From NCBI GenBank assembly GCA_950097015.1, contig CATNEN010000002.1, positions 6,093,501-6,157,500 of the forward strand: 64,000 nucleotides of DNA. Reading direction: 5' to 3'. The position numbers were made by a program, and so were the translations under genes. Position 1 is the stretch's first letter. Each line of letters starts with the position of its first letter. Below are positions 1 to 11,900 of the stretch, in pieces. The notes beneath the pieces are model-generated. The model saw only the letters and a program-made list of their open reading frames with translations. It ran no database searches and was not told the origin of the DNA. Source of the DNA: Macrostomum hystrix (lineage: Eukaryota > Platyhelminthes > Macrostomidae).

Positions 1-325
1 CCCTCCCATCTCTCCTCTCTCCCTCCTATCTCTTCTATCTCCCTCCCATCTCTCCTCTCTCCCTCCTATCTCTCCTCTCTCCCTCCCATCTCTCCTCTCT
101 CCCTCCCATCTCTCCTCTCTCCCTCCTATCTCTCCTCTCTCCCTCCTATCTCTTCTATCTCCCTCCCATCTCTCCTCTCTCCCTCCTATCTCTTCTATCT
201 CCCTCCCATCTCTCCTCTCTCCCTCCTATCTCTCCTCTCTCCCTCCCATCTCTCCTCTCTCCCTCCTATCTCTCCTCTCTCCCTCCCATCTCTCCTCTCT
301 CCCTCCCATATCTCCTCTCTCCCTA
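1..325. repeat. 20-bp pyrimidine minisatellite
   Basis: About 16 units of CCCTCCCATCTCTCCTCTCT; the array continues past the left edge of the window. Confidence 0.92.
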
Positions 326-820
326 AGTAGCTAAAATGCAAGAGCCAACGCAGAATGGCAATCAGAAAGTTCTCTTTCCACCTGGATCTGCTTTCACGCT
401 GTTGGCTATTAATAAAAACATTTGGCAAATACTATTGTATAGCTGCCCCACGTGACAGGGGCGACTCCTGCTACCTGTGGTCAACAACCCCACCTCCTCG
501 GCTCTCTCCACTGTAGACCACAACGATGGGCAATTAGTTAGTGTCTAGGGCAGCCAGGGCTATCCCTTTCAGTTCATCTTTCAGTTCTCTGCCTCTAGTT
601 CAGCAGGTCCAGCCCCCCTCTGTCTCTCTCAGCTGATCGGCGAAGTGTGACCGCCCTTGTCGAATGAAAGATGAGCCCGGCCGGCCACTGAAAGCGATGC
701 CATGATCTGCGGTTCAGTGGCTGCGCATAGCAACTACTGTGATTGGTGTGTGCCGGGACTGGATTTTTGCTGGACCAGTTTCTGGCAGTTTCGGACCCTG
801 TCTGCATTCAATCTCACTCC
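326..820. other. Unique sequence without a recognised gene
   Basis: Ordinary mixed sequence. Short open frames here show no family resemblance. Nothing assigned. Confidence 0.5.
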
Positions 821-1205
821 TTCTCATCTCACCTTCTCTAATCTCACTCTCTCTCATCTCACTCTCCAACCTCACTCTCTCTATTCTCACTCTCTCTAAT
901 CTCCCTCTCCCTAACCTCACTCTCTCTGACCTCACTCTCTCTGACCTCACTCTCTCTATTCTCACTCTCTCTAATCTCAATCTCTCTGACCTCACTCTCT
1001 CTGACCTCACTCTCTCTATTCTCACTCTCTCTAATCTCACTCTCTTTAACCTCACTCTCTCTGACCTCACTCTCTCTGACCTCACTCTCTCTGACCTCAC
1101 TCTCTCTGACCTCACTCTCTCTATTCTCACTCTCTCTGACCTCACTCTCTCTGACCTCACTCTCTCTAATCTCACTCTCTCTATTCTCACTCTCTCTAAT
1201 CCCCT
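821..1205. repeat. 15-bp CT-rich minisatellite
   Basis: Units of CTCACTCTCTCTGAC and variants (CTAAT, CTATT). The period is a multiple of three, which opens false frames on both strands. Confidence 0.9.
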
Positions 1206-1214
1206 AGATTGGGA

Positions 1215-1918
1215 TCCATCTCATCTCTTAGCATCTCATCTCATCCAAATCTCACCTCATCTCATCCCAATCCCACCCATCTCATCCCAATCCCACCCAT
1301 CTCATCCCAATCTCGCTATCTCATCCAAATCTCACCCCATCTCATCCCAATCCCACCCATCTCATCCCAATCTCACCCATCTCATTCCAATCTCACCCCA
1401 TCTCATCCCAATCTCGCTATCTCATCCAAATCTCACCCCATCTCATCCCAATCCCACCCATGTCATCCCAATCCCACCTAATCTCATCCCAATCTCATCC
1501 CAATCTCATCCAATCTCATCCTAATCTCACCCACCTCATCCCGATCTCACCCATCTCATTCCAATCTCACCCCATCTCATCCCAATCTCGCTATCTCATC
1601 CAAATCTCACCCATCTCATCCCAATCTCACCCAATCTCACTCATCTCATCCCAATCTCACCCCATCTCATCCCAATCTCACCCATCTCATCCCAATCTCA
1701 TCCCAATCCCACCCATCTCATCCTAATCTCACCCACCTCATCCCGATCTCACCCACCTCATCCCAATCTCACCCATCTCATCCCAATCTCACCCATCTCA
1801 TCCCAATCTCACCCAATCTCATCCCAATCTCACCCAATCTCATCCAAATCTCACCTAATCTCATCCCAATCTCATCCCAATCTCACCCAATCTCATCCCA
1901 ATCTCATCCAATCTCAGC
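1215..1918. repeat. About 19-bp minisatellite
   Basis: Variable units of CTCATCCCAATCTCACCCA with frequent length changes; abuts the previous array. Confidence 0.88.
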
Positions 1919-2429
1919 CCTTACACACGTATCTAATCTTCATCTCCAGCTTGGCTTGTTGTCTCATCTTGGCCTTGGCCTATCCCTCAACCAAGGCTGT
2001 GTTTAGCAGCTAAAAGGCCCATTGACTGCAGCGCACAAATTTTCCAAGACTCTTGTACAAAGTCGCTAATTGTCTCCCAATTTCCATGAAAATTCTTTTG
2101 TGTGCTCAAAAAGCTTTTGAGTCTAGCCAGCTGTCTAGTCCATTTCAAGACTTAAACAACGACTATCAATGTGAATAGTATAATGGTGGAGTTGTTTACC
2201 AGTCATAACTGTTACCTATTTCAGGATCAATATCAGCAGTTTTTTGTCCACGACGTTTGCATCGTCACCAAGACTGGCGCCAGGTAAGACTGACGAAAAA
2301 CCCGGTTAATTGTTGGCCTTTTGTTATTCTCGATCATTAGAAATCACAAGAATTTTCGATTCCCTGCTATTATTGCTGGTTTATCAAGCAAATTTCTGTA
2401 GCAAGCAGTATCGTCAGAATGTCCTGTTT

Positions 2430-2592
2430 CCTTTCTCTTTTCTCTCCTCTCTCTTCTCTCCTCTCTCCTCTCTCCTGTCTCCTCTCTTCTCTCTCCTCTC
2501 TCCTCTCTCCCCTTTCCCCTCTCCTCTCTCCTCTCTCCTCTCTCCCCTGTCTCTCTTCTCTCCTCACTGCTCTCTCCTCTCTCTATCCTATC
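2430..2592. repeat. Pyrimidine-rich low-complexity tract
   Basis: Irregular TCTCTCC runs on the plus strand. Confidence 0.85.
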
Positions 2593-3110
2593 TCCTGTAC
2601 TCATAAATTTTGGAGCAGCTAGTTTCATTGGAGCGCATTAGTTATACTTCGCAGTCGAAATAATGCTAGGCTTAGTTTTATACCCCCGTATAGTGAATGG
2701 GATTATTATATCCTCACGTCTTCCATCCTCCGTTCCGGGGAGATTCGGCGTGGGCGGCCGGGCACCCCCGGCTCCGCAAAGCTCCCCCCAATGCCCCAGC
2801 TTCATTTCCTCGTCTTCGCTTCTGCTTTGAAAAGCAATGTCAGCTCAAGATCCCAGAAGGCATCTCCAAAGCTCTACTCGTCATCTCGTCTCACTTCCTA
2901 TGGTTGGCTACGCGCTGACGAAGGAAGACTTACATGTGAGAATAGCCTCTGACCCAACCCGATTATTCCATAGTTTCACTGCGTCCTTCTGGGAGCTGCA
3001 GGCAACAAATGTTTCTGTACGGATCGATAGAAAACTGCACTCTGAATGAGGACTGCCAATTTTTTTTTATCTCGCCCTTTTCCTAGCTGGAGGCCTAGCT
3101 GACGTCACAT
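2593..3110. other. Unique spacer
   Basis: GC-richer block around 2720-2830, no convincing coding frame; nothing assigned. Confidence 0.4.
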
Positions 3111-3114
3111 AATG

Positions 3115-3640
3115 CAACTGCGAGTAGATTGTTGAACCACTGCTGGAATCGTAGCCGGAATCGCAGCTACAATCGTGGCAAAATCGGGGCTAGAATCGTA
3201 GCAAAACATTTGCAAATAGCAAATCGTAGCAGTAATGACTGATGAAATCGTACCAGGAATCACAACTAGAATCGTAGCAGGAATCGCAGTTAGAATTGTG
3301 GCAGGAATCGCAGCAAGAATCGTACCAGGAATCGCACCAAGAAGCGTAGTAGGAATCACAACTAGAATCGTAGCAGGAATCGCAGTTAGAATCGTAATAA
3401 AACCGTGGCTAATTATATTTAGAACCGCAGCTAGATTCGTAACAGGAATCGCAGCTAGTATCGGAGCTAGAACCGCAGCTAGAGTCGTAGCAGGAATCGC
3501 AGCTAGAGTCGTAGCAGGAATTGCCGCTAGAATCGTAGCAGGAATTGCCGCTAGAACTGTTGCTAGAACTGCAGCTACTTCAGTAGAATCGTAGCAGGAA
3601 TCGCCGCTAGACTCTTTGCAAGAATCGCAGCTAGCAAAAT
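3115..3640. repeat. Degenerate 12/24-bp repeat
   Basis: Alternating AATCGTAGCAGG and AATCGCAGCTAG half-units with many substitutions. Frames open on both strands are products of the period. Confidence 0.88.
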
Positions 3641-4124
3641 AGCTTTTCGGATTCGAGCTCTTCGATTTAAAGGCTGAATTGCTAGAATGGCAGCCAAAAA
3701 CAATGTTTATGTGTGCCTGAATCGGCCCCACAAAGTTTGCGACCTACGCTGAAGGTCCAGCACTTCCGGTCAGCTTCGTCCTTCTTCTAGTTTCTTATAT
3801 ATTTTTTTCCCGACAATTCTTTCATCTGCCGCCAATGGGGCTGGTGATTTATGAAGTGAATCTGTCACTTGTAAATACTTGCTCTTGCGATCTTATCGCG
3901 AACGCTTCTTTTAAATCATTTTTGCTTACAAAGCAAGGGGCCCTTCTCTACAATGACCTCTGAGAAAATGGCAAGTATTTTGCTGTGATTTCAGTTTCTG
4001 GCAAAACAAGTCAGCATCCATTAGGTTATAATAGCTCTTAGCAACCTAACTCTTTTAAAAGTACGAAGTTGACCTTTTAATTTTATAAAGTCTCTAGGGA
4101 CTTATTGGTAAGCTGATCTGTCTC

Positions 4125-5128
4125 CCCAGTCTTTGTCAATCTGTAGAACGTCAGTTTTACCCCTTCTTTGTCAATCTGTAGATCGTCGATTCTACCCCTT
4201 CTTTGTCAATCTGTAGATCGTCGATTCTACTCCTTCTTTGTCAATCTGTAGATCGTCGATTCTACCCCTTCTTTGTCAATCGGTAGATCGTCGATTCTAC
4301 CCCTTCTTTGTCAATCTGTAGATCGTCGATTCTACTCCTTCTTTGTCAATCGGTAGATCGTCGATTCTACCCCTTCTTTGTCAATCGGTAGATCGTCGAT
4401 TCTATCCCTTCTTTGTCAATCTGTAGATCGTCGATTCTACTCCTTCTTTGTCAATCTGTAGATCGTCGGTTCTGTGTCAATCGGTAGATCGTCGATTCTA
4501 CCCCTTCTTTGTCAATCGGTAGATCGTCGGTTCTACTCCTTCTTTGTCAATCTGTAGATCGTCGATTCTATCCCTTCTTTGTCAATCTGTAGATCGTCGA
4601 TTCTACTCCTTCTTTGTCAATCTGTAGATCGTCGGTTCTGTGTCAATCGGTAGATCGTCGATTCTAACCCTTCTTTGTCAATCGGTAGATCGTCGGTTCT
4701 ACTCCTTCTTTGTCAATCTGTAGATCGTCGATTCTACCCCTTCTTTGTCAATCTGTAGATCGTCGATTCTACCCCTTCTTTGTCAATCTGTAGATAGTCG
4801 GTTCTGTGTCAATCGGTAGATCGTCGGTTCTAACCCTTCTTTGTCAATCGGTAGATCGTCGGTTCTGTGTCAATCGGTAGATCGTCGGTTCTACTCCTTT
4901 GTCAATCTGTAGATCGTCGATTCTACCCCTTCTTTGTCAATCGGTAGATCGTCGTTTCTACTCCTTCTTTGTCAATCTGTAGATCGTCGTTTCTACTCCT
5001 TCTTTGTCAATCTGTAGATCGTCGATTCTACTCCTTCTTTGTCAATCGGTAGATCGTCGATTTTACTCCTTCTTTGTCAATCTGTAGATCGTCGGTTCTG
5101 TGTCAATCGGTAGATCGTCGATTCTACC
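4125..5128. repeat. 35-bp minisatellite
   Basis: About 30 units starting CTTTGTCAATCTGTAGATCG and ending near TCGATTCTACCCCTT, with shorter variants lacking CCTTCTTT. Confidence 0.93.
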
Positions 5129-6698
5129 CCTTCAGGGTCAAGCTACTTTAATTCAACCAATTGCAGGGTCAAGCTACTCTAATTCAACCAATTGCAGGGT
5201 CAAGCTACTTTAATTCAACCAATTGCAGGGTCAAGCTACTTTAATTCAACCAATTGCAGGGTCAAGCTACTTTAATTCAACCAATTGCAGGGTCAAGCTA
5301 CTTTAATTCAACCAATTGCAGGGTCAAGCTACTTTAATTCAACCAATTGCAGGGTCAAGCTACTCTAATTCAACCAATTGCAGGGTCAAGCTACTTTAAT
5401 TCAACCAATTGCAGGGTCAAGCTACTCTAATTCAACCAATTGCAGGGTCAAGCTACTTTAATTCAACCAATTGCAGGGTCAAGCTACTTTAATTCAACAA
5501 ATTGCAGGGTCAAGCTACTTTAATTCAACCAATTGCAGGGTCAAGCTACTCTAATTCAACCAATTGCAGGGTCAAGCTACTTTAATTCAACCAATTGCAG
5601 GGTCAAGCTACTCTAATTCAACCAATTGCAGGGTCAAGCTACTTTAATTCAACCAATTGCAGGGTCAAGCTACTTTAATTCAACCAATTGCAGGGTCAAG
5701 CTACTTTAATTCAACCAATTGCAGGGTCAAGCTACTCTAATTCAACCAATTGCAGGGTCAAGCTACTCTAATTCAACCAATTGCAGGGTCAAGCTACTCT
5801 AATTCAACCAATTGCAGGGTCAAGCTACTTTAATTCAACCAATTGCAGGGTCAAGCTACTCTAATTCAACCAATTGCAGGGTCAAGCTACTTTAATTCAA
5901 CCAATTGCAGGGTCAAGCTACTCTAATTCAACCAATTGCAGGGTCAAGCTACTCTAATTCAACCAATTGCAGGGTCAAGCTACTCTAATTCAACCAATTG
6001 CAGGGTCAAGCTACTTTAATTCAACCAATTGCAGGGTCAAGCTACTTTAATTCAACCAATTGCAGGGTCAAGCTACTTTAATTCAACCAATTGCAGGGTC
6101 AAGCTACTTTAATTCAACCAATTGCAGGGTCAAGCTACTTTAATTCAACCAATTGCAGGGTCAAGCTACTTTAATTCAACCAATTGCAGGGTCAAGCTAC
6201 TTTAATTCAACCAATTGCAGGGTCAAGCTACTCTAATTCAACCAATTGCAGGGTCAAGCTACTTTAATTCAACCAATTGCAGGGTCAAGCTACTTTAATT
6301 CAACCAATTGCAGGGTCAAGCTACTTTAATTCAACCAATTGCAGGGTCAAGCTACTCTAATTCAACCAATTGCAGGGTCAAGCTACTTTAATTCAACCAA
6401 TTGCAGGGTCAAGCTACTTTAATTCAACCAATTGCAGGGTCAAGCTACTTTAATTCAACCAATTGCAGGGTCAAGCTACTTTAATTCAACCAATTGCAGG
6501 GTCAAGCTACTTTAATTCAACCAATTGCAGGGTCAAGCTACTCTAATTCAACCAATTGCAGGGTCAAGCTACTTTAATTCAACCAATTGCAGGGTCAAGC
6601 TACTCTAATTCAACCAATTGCAGGGTCAAGCTACTTTAATTCAACCAATTGCAGGGTCAAGCTACTTTAATTCAACCAATTGCAGGGTCAAGCTACTG
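5129..6698. repeat. 31-bp minisatellite carrying a splice-acceptor-like site
   Basis: About 50 units reading CCAATTGCAGGGTCAAGCTA then CTTTAATTCAA; the main variation is CTTTAA versus CTCTAA. The final unit continues as CTGACTAGGCG into the candidate exon 6686-6785. Confidence 0.95.
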
Positions 6699-8302
6699 AC
6701 TAGGCGAAGTTTGTTTCGCAACTGCGTACCGGACACGCACTGCGTTGAGATCGACACCGGTACCCGTCTGTTGGACCCGTTCATGGTGAGGTCACTGCTG
6801 TTCTGTGCTTGCTTTGCATTAGTCACAATGTGTCGGTAATGTTGTTGGCTAGTTCTGCACCGTTGTACTTTAAATACAAGACGTAGCTGTGTGTGTCTGT
6901 GTGTCTGTTATGTTGACAATGAATGCTAAATTATCTTTGAATACTGTTTCAACCGATACTTTTTCTAACTCCAAGTTACAGACATACTTGATAACTGGTC
7001 CAATGTACCGATCGTATTTTATTCTGGATGTTTTGTTTTCGGTACTTGCTTATATTTTCTGTGTCTGTGTGTTTTCCCACACTCTATCATCGTCTGGCCA
7101 CTATTTGCTCAATCTGTCATTTAGAAATCTGGAAGGCTTAACACTCCCGGAGATTCGGTAAGCGAGTGACATAGTGACGGAGTGACATAGTGACGGAGTG
7201 ACATAGTGACGGAGTGACATAGTGACGGAGTGACATAGTGACGGAGTGACATAGTGACGGAGTGACATAGTGACGGAGTGACATAGTGACGGAGTGACAT
7301 AGTGACGGAGTGACATAGTGACGGAGTGACACAGTGACGGAGTGACATAGTGACGGAGTGACATAGTGACGGAGTGACATAGTGACGGAGTGACATAGTG
7401 ACGGAGTGACATAGTGACGGAGTGACATAGTGACGGAGTGACATAGTGACGGAGTGACATAGTGACGGAGTGACATAGTGACGGAGTGACATAGTGACGG
7501 AGTGACATAGTGACGGAGTGACATAGTGACGGAGTGACATAGTGACGGAGTGACATAGTGACGGAGTGACATAGTGACGGAGTGACATAGTGACGGAGTG
7601 ACATAGTGACGGAGTGACATAGTGACGGAGTGACATAGTGACGGAGTGACATAGTGACGGAGTGACATAGTGACGGAGTGACATAGTGACGGAGTGACGA
7701 AAGTGTTTGGGAATGGACAGACGAGTGACCATTAAAAATCATTAACAATGTACTTTGTTAGTATCTATGCGCCTTAACAGCTGCAGTAGATGAAGCCTTC
7801 ATATTGAATATAAAGCACACTAACTTGTTTCTGCTCTACCTGCTTTATTATTTCGATGCGCAAGGCTTCACTAAGCATGTGAGAAGCAATACTGTAAGAT
7901 GCTTCAAGTCTAGGCATTAACAATAATTTACAATAAGTTCCTTGAGATAGGAAATTAGCTTAGAAAAATGTGCACTATTTTCAGGTCTCCGTGGCGGACG
8001 AAACTGACCTATGCCCCGACCATCCGGTACACAATTCGCTTGTTTTGGTCACTATCTTGCTATCATACTCTTTAGCAACTGGTGACTGTCATTATTTTAG
8101 TTTTGGTAACGGTCGCAATTTTAAGCCTACTATAGTAGAAAGTACAATTTGTCGTTTATTATCTTAACCCTGTGTAACAGATTTATTTAACAAAACAGCC
8201 ATGGTGTTAACGTCACGTGACTGATTTCTTGCTCATTCGCAGCGCAACAAGAGCTCAGTGGGAGCTGAGAGTCGGCCATTGCTGTCCAAACTCGAGGTGC
8301 CC
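6686..8302 (+). CDS. Candidate N-terminal exons of the ATP13A-like gene
   Basis: Four short open segments with AG/GT borders and compatible phases lie upstream of the first sure exon: 6686-6785 (100 nt, after TTGCAG, ending ATG|GTGAGG), 7125-7157 (33 nt), 7985-8026 (42 nt, after TTTTCAG) and 8243-8302 (60 nt, after ATTCGCAG, ending before GTGAGG). Joined in phase they would add about 78 residues, among them RVKLLTRRSLF and SRPLLSKLEVP, before [12 protein letters not shown]. Vertebrate relatives have roughly 190 residues before that point, including a membrane-inserted hairpin that I did not find. The 60-nt and 100-nt segments are the most believable; the 33-nt one is doubtful. No homology was recognised beyond position and phase. 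Confidence 0.35.
7160..7698. repeat. 16-bp minisatellite, very homogeneous
   Basis: About 33 units of GTGACGGAGTGACATA with almost no substitutions (one ACACAG variant near 7330), implying recent expansion. Confidence 0.95.
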
Positions 8303-8942
8303 GTGAGGATTTGAGCAGCTTTCTACAGATTTAGTTCAATTATTTTCTTACTTGTCAGCGGAATGCAAAATCAAATGAATAATAAAAATCCCCGGCTTGG
8401 TGATAGTTTAGTCAAACAGTTGATTTTTTTAATGTCTTTAAATCGCTTCTATTTTCCTGAAGGGCTCTACATATGGAAACAACTATAAAGGGCAACTGAA
8501 TCTGAATCTTACGAGATTTTTAGATTTTTAGATCGTTGATATTTAGCTTTTTCGATACATATCGGTTCAGTCGTTTGTCTGCAAGCTGTGCACCCAATGT
8601 ACTGACTTTGATTGCAGATTAAGTAAAAAAATAGGAAATCGTTTCTATTATACCTCTACTAAGCCCAAGCAAAAACAATATGCCTGCATCGATGCCAAGA
8701 TTCGAACTCGGGAACTTGTGTGCAGCTGAGAATTTCAAATATTTCAAATATGCAAATTATTTAAATACAGAAAAAGCGAATTATTCGAAGCAAAAAATGC
8801 TGTTCTATTGAAAGCCTAATCAATTATAATGATTGCTTTTTACTAAAAATGTATTGATTTTCGTCTGGCGTAACTTCTTTGCAATAAGCTTACGTCAACA
8901 GCTTTTTAAATATCAAATTTAATCTCCACCATTCCATAACCG
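7750..8942. other. AT-rich intronic sequence
   Basis: Apart from the two small candidate exons (7985-8026, 8243-8302), this is AT-rich with an antisense box-B-like trace near 8695-8712 (AAGATTCGAACTCGGGAAC). Nothing else seen. Confidence 0.45.
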
Positions 8943-8951
8943 CCGATACAG

Positions 8952-11900
8952 GAGGACGCACTGATTCGCTACTTCTACCACAAGAAGATCAAATATGTGT
9001 GGGTGTCCGACTCTGACAGCTTTGCCAAGATTGAGTGAGTTCAGGGCGCCACTGATTTAGGGGAGTGGCCACTGATTTAGTGGAGTGGCCACTGATTTAG
9101 GGGAGTGGTCACTGATTTAGGGGAGTGGTCACTGATTTAGGGGAGTGGCCACTGATTTAGGGGAGTGGCCACTGATTTAGTGGAGTGGTCACTGATTTAG
9201 GGGAGTGGCCACTGATTTAGGGGAGTGGTCACTGATTTAGGGGAGTGGCCACTGATTTAGGGGAGTGGTCACTGATTTAGGGAAGTGGTCACTGATTTAG
9301 GGGAGTGGCCACTGATTTAGGGGAGTGGTCACTGATTTAGGGGAGTGGCCACTGATTTAGGGGAGTGGCCACTGATATAGGGGAGGTTTCATCGATCGTG
9401 TAGGTCAGCGCTCATGACTGATTCAGACAGGTGACCCTTGATTTCGGGATGATCCGATCTGATTAAGTGGTATCAAGATGGACCAGATATTCCCAGTCTG
9501 AGCTCTTGGATCTGATCAGCTAGAGTAACTACTTTCAAATTATCCCAGTCCAGTTTAAGTAGCTATTGAGCACGCATTACTCAAAGCTGAACACCCCGCG
9601 TGAAATCCGCTGCAGTGTGTTCAGCAGCACGCCCTGTTCGCACTTCCACCGCACCACCGGCCTACTGGAGAACGATGCGGAGCTGCAGCGCGTTAAATTC
9701 AGCGGCAATCGAGTGCACATCCCGCTGACTCCAATATGGCAGCTCTTTGTGCTCAAGGTCTGTTAGCTCACCAGCTTCTCTGCCTTGCCCTTCTCTCCCT
9801 CATTCTCTTCCTAATCTTTTCTCCCCCTTTTCTCTCCCTTCTCTCCCTTCCTTCTCTCCCTTCCTTCTCTCCCTTCCTTCTCTCCCTTCCTTCTCTCCCT
9901 TCCTTCTCTCCCTTCCTTCTTTCCCTTCTCTCCCTACCTTCTCTCCCTTCCTTCTTCCACCTCCGTCTCTCCCTTCCTTCTCTCCCTTCCTTCTCTCCCT
10001 TCTTTCTCTCCATTCCTTCTCTCCCTTCTTTCTCTCCATTCCTTCTCTCCCTCATTCTCTTCCTAATATTTTCTCCCCCTTTTCTCTCACTTCTCTCCCT
10101 TCCTTCTCTCCCTTCCTTCTCTCCCTTCTTTCTCTACCTTCCTTCTCTCCCTTCCTTATCTCCCTTCCTTCTCTCCTTCTCTCCCTACCTTCTCTCCCTT
10201 CCTTCTTCCACCTCCGTCTCTCCCTTCCTTCTCTCCCTTCCTTCTCTCCCTTCCTTCTCTCCCTTCCTTCTCTCCCTTCCTTCTCTCCCTTCCTTCTCTC
10301 CCTTCTTTCTCTACCTTCCTTCTCTCCCTTCCTTATCTCCCTTCCTTCTTCCACCTCCGTCTCTGCCTACCTTCTCTCCCTTCCTTCTTCCACCTCCGTC
10401 TCTCCCTTCCTTCTCTCCCTTCCTTCTCTCCCTTCCTTCTCTCCCTTCCTTCTCTCCCTTCCTTCTCTCCCTTCTTTCTCTACCTTCCTTCTCTCCCTTC
10501 CTTCTCTCCTTCTCTCCCTTCCTTCTTCCATCTCCGTCTCTCCCTTCCTTCTCTCCCTTCCGTCTCTTCCTTTCGTCTCCCCCTTCCTTCTCTCCCTTCT
10601 CTCCTTTCCTTCTCTTTAAAAATGGTAAGGCCGCCATTAAACCTGTACACTCTTTGCCACCGCAATTGCAGGCCCTGCACCCGTTCTACATCTTCCAAGT
10701 GTTCAGCGTGACGATCTGGTTCAACGACGGCTACTGGATGTACGCCACTTGCATTGTGATAATCTCAACCCTGTCTCTGTCACTGTCTGTGCTTGAGACC
10801 GCCAGGGTAAGCGGCTGATTTCACCAAAAACATAATGAGCTGTTTCGTGCTTTTTCTCCTAATTTAATAAGCATTCTCATCAACACGCAGAATGAGCGCA
10901 ATCTCCGCCTGACCCTGGTGTCATCCGATCACGTCCGGGTGGCTAGAGGCATCGACAGTGAGTACCGTTACTGACTGGTCTCATGACTTCCTCTGATTTA
11001 TCTGATATTACTCTGATAAGACTGAAGTCTTCGCTCACTCTCTCTGTGTCTGTCACTCTCACCTCACCCTCTCTCTCTCTATCACTCTCCCTCTCTCTCT
11101 CTGTCTGTCACTCTCTCTGTCTGTCACTCTCTCAGTTTGTCACTCTCTCTGTCTGTCACTCTCTCTGTCTGTCACTCTCTCTGTCTGTCACTCTCTCTGT
11201 CTGTCACTCTCTCTGTCTGTCACTCTCTCTGTCTGTCACTCTCTCTGTCTGTCACTCTCTCTGTCTGTCACTCTCTCTGTCTGTCACTCTCTCTGTCTGT
11301 CACTCTCTCTGTCTGTCACTCTCTCTGTCTGTCACTCTCTCTGTCTGTCACTCTCTCAGTTTGTCACTCTCTCTGTCTGTCACTCTCTCTGTCTGTCACT
11401 CTCTCTGTCTGTCACTCTCTCAGTTTGTCACTCTCCCTGTCTGTCACTCTCTCTGTCTGTCACTCTCTCTGTCTGTCACTCTCTCTGTCTGTCACTCTCT
11501 CAGTTTGTCACTCTCTCTGTCTGTCACTCTCTCAGTTTGTCACTCTCTCTGTCTGTCACTCTCTCTGTCTGTCACTCTCTCAGTTTGTCACTCTCTCAGT
11601 TTGTCACTCTCTCAGTTTGTCACTCTCTCTGTCTGTCACTCTCTCTGTCTGTCACTCTCTCTGTCTGTCACTCTCTCTGTCTGTCACTCTCTCAGTTTGT
11701 CACTCTCTCTGTCTGTCACTCTCTCTGTCTGTCACTCTCTCTGTCTGTCACTCTCTCTGTCTGTCACTCTCTCTGTCTGTCACTCTCTCAGTTTGTCACT
11801 CTCTCTGTCTGTCACTCTCCCTCTCTCAGTTTGTCACTCTCTCTGTCTGTCACTCTCCCTCTCTCAGTTTGTCACTCTCTCTGTCTGTCACTCTCCCTCT

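Noticed and set aside
2225-2283. Candidate exon between TTTCAG and GTAAG
   Set aside because: All frames are open in 59 nt and nothing is recognisable. It could fit the phase of the exon at 6686, but support is too thin.
7101-7748. Minus-strand frames of a 16-residue repeat
   Set aside because: A 16-bp array is open in all three frames; there is no independent coding evidence.
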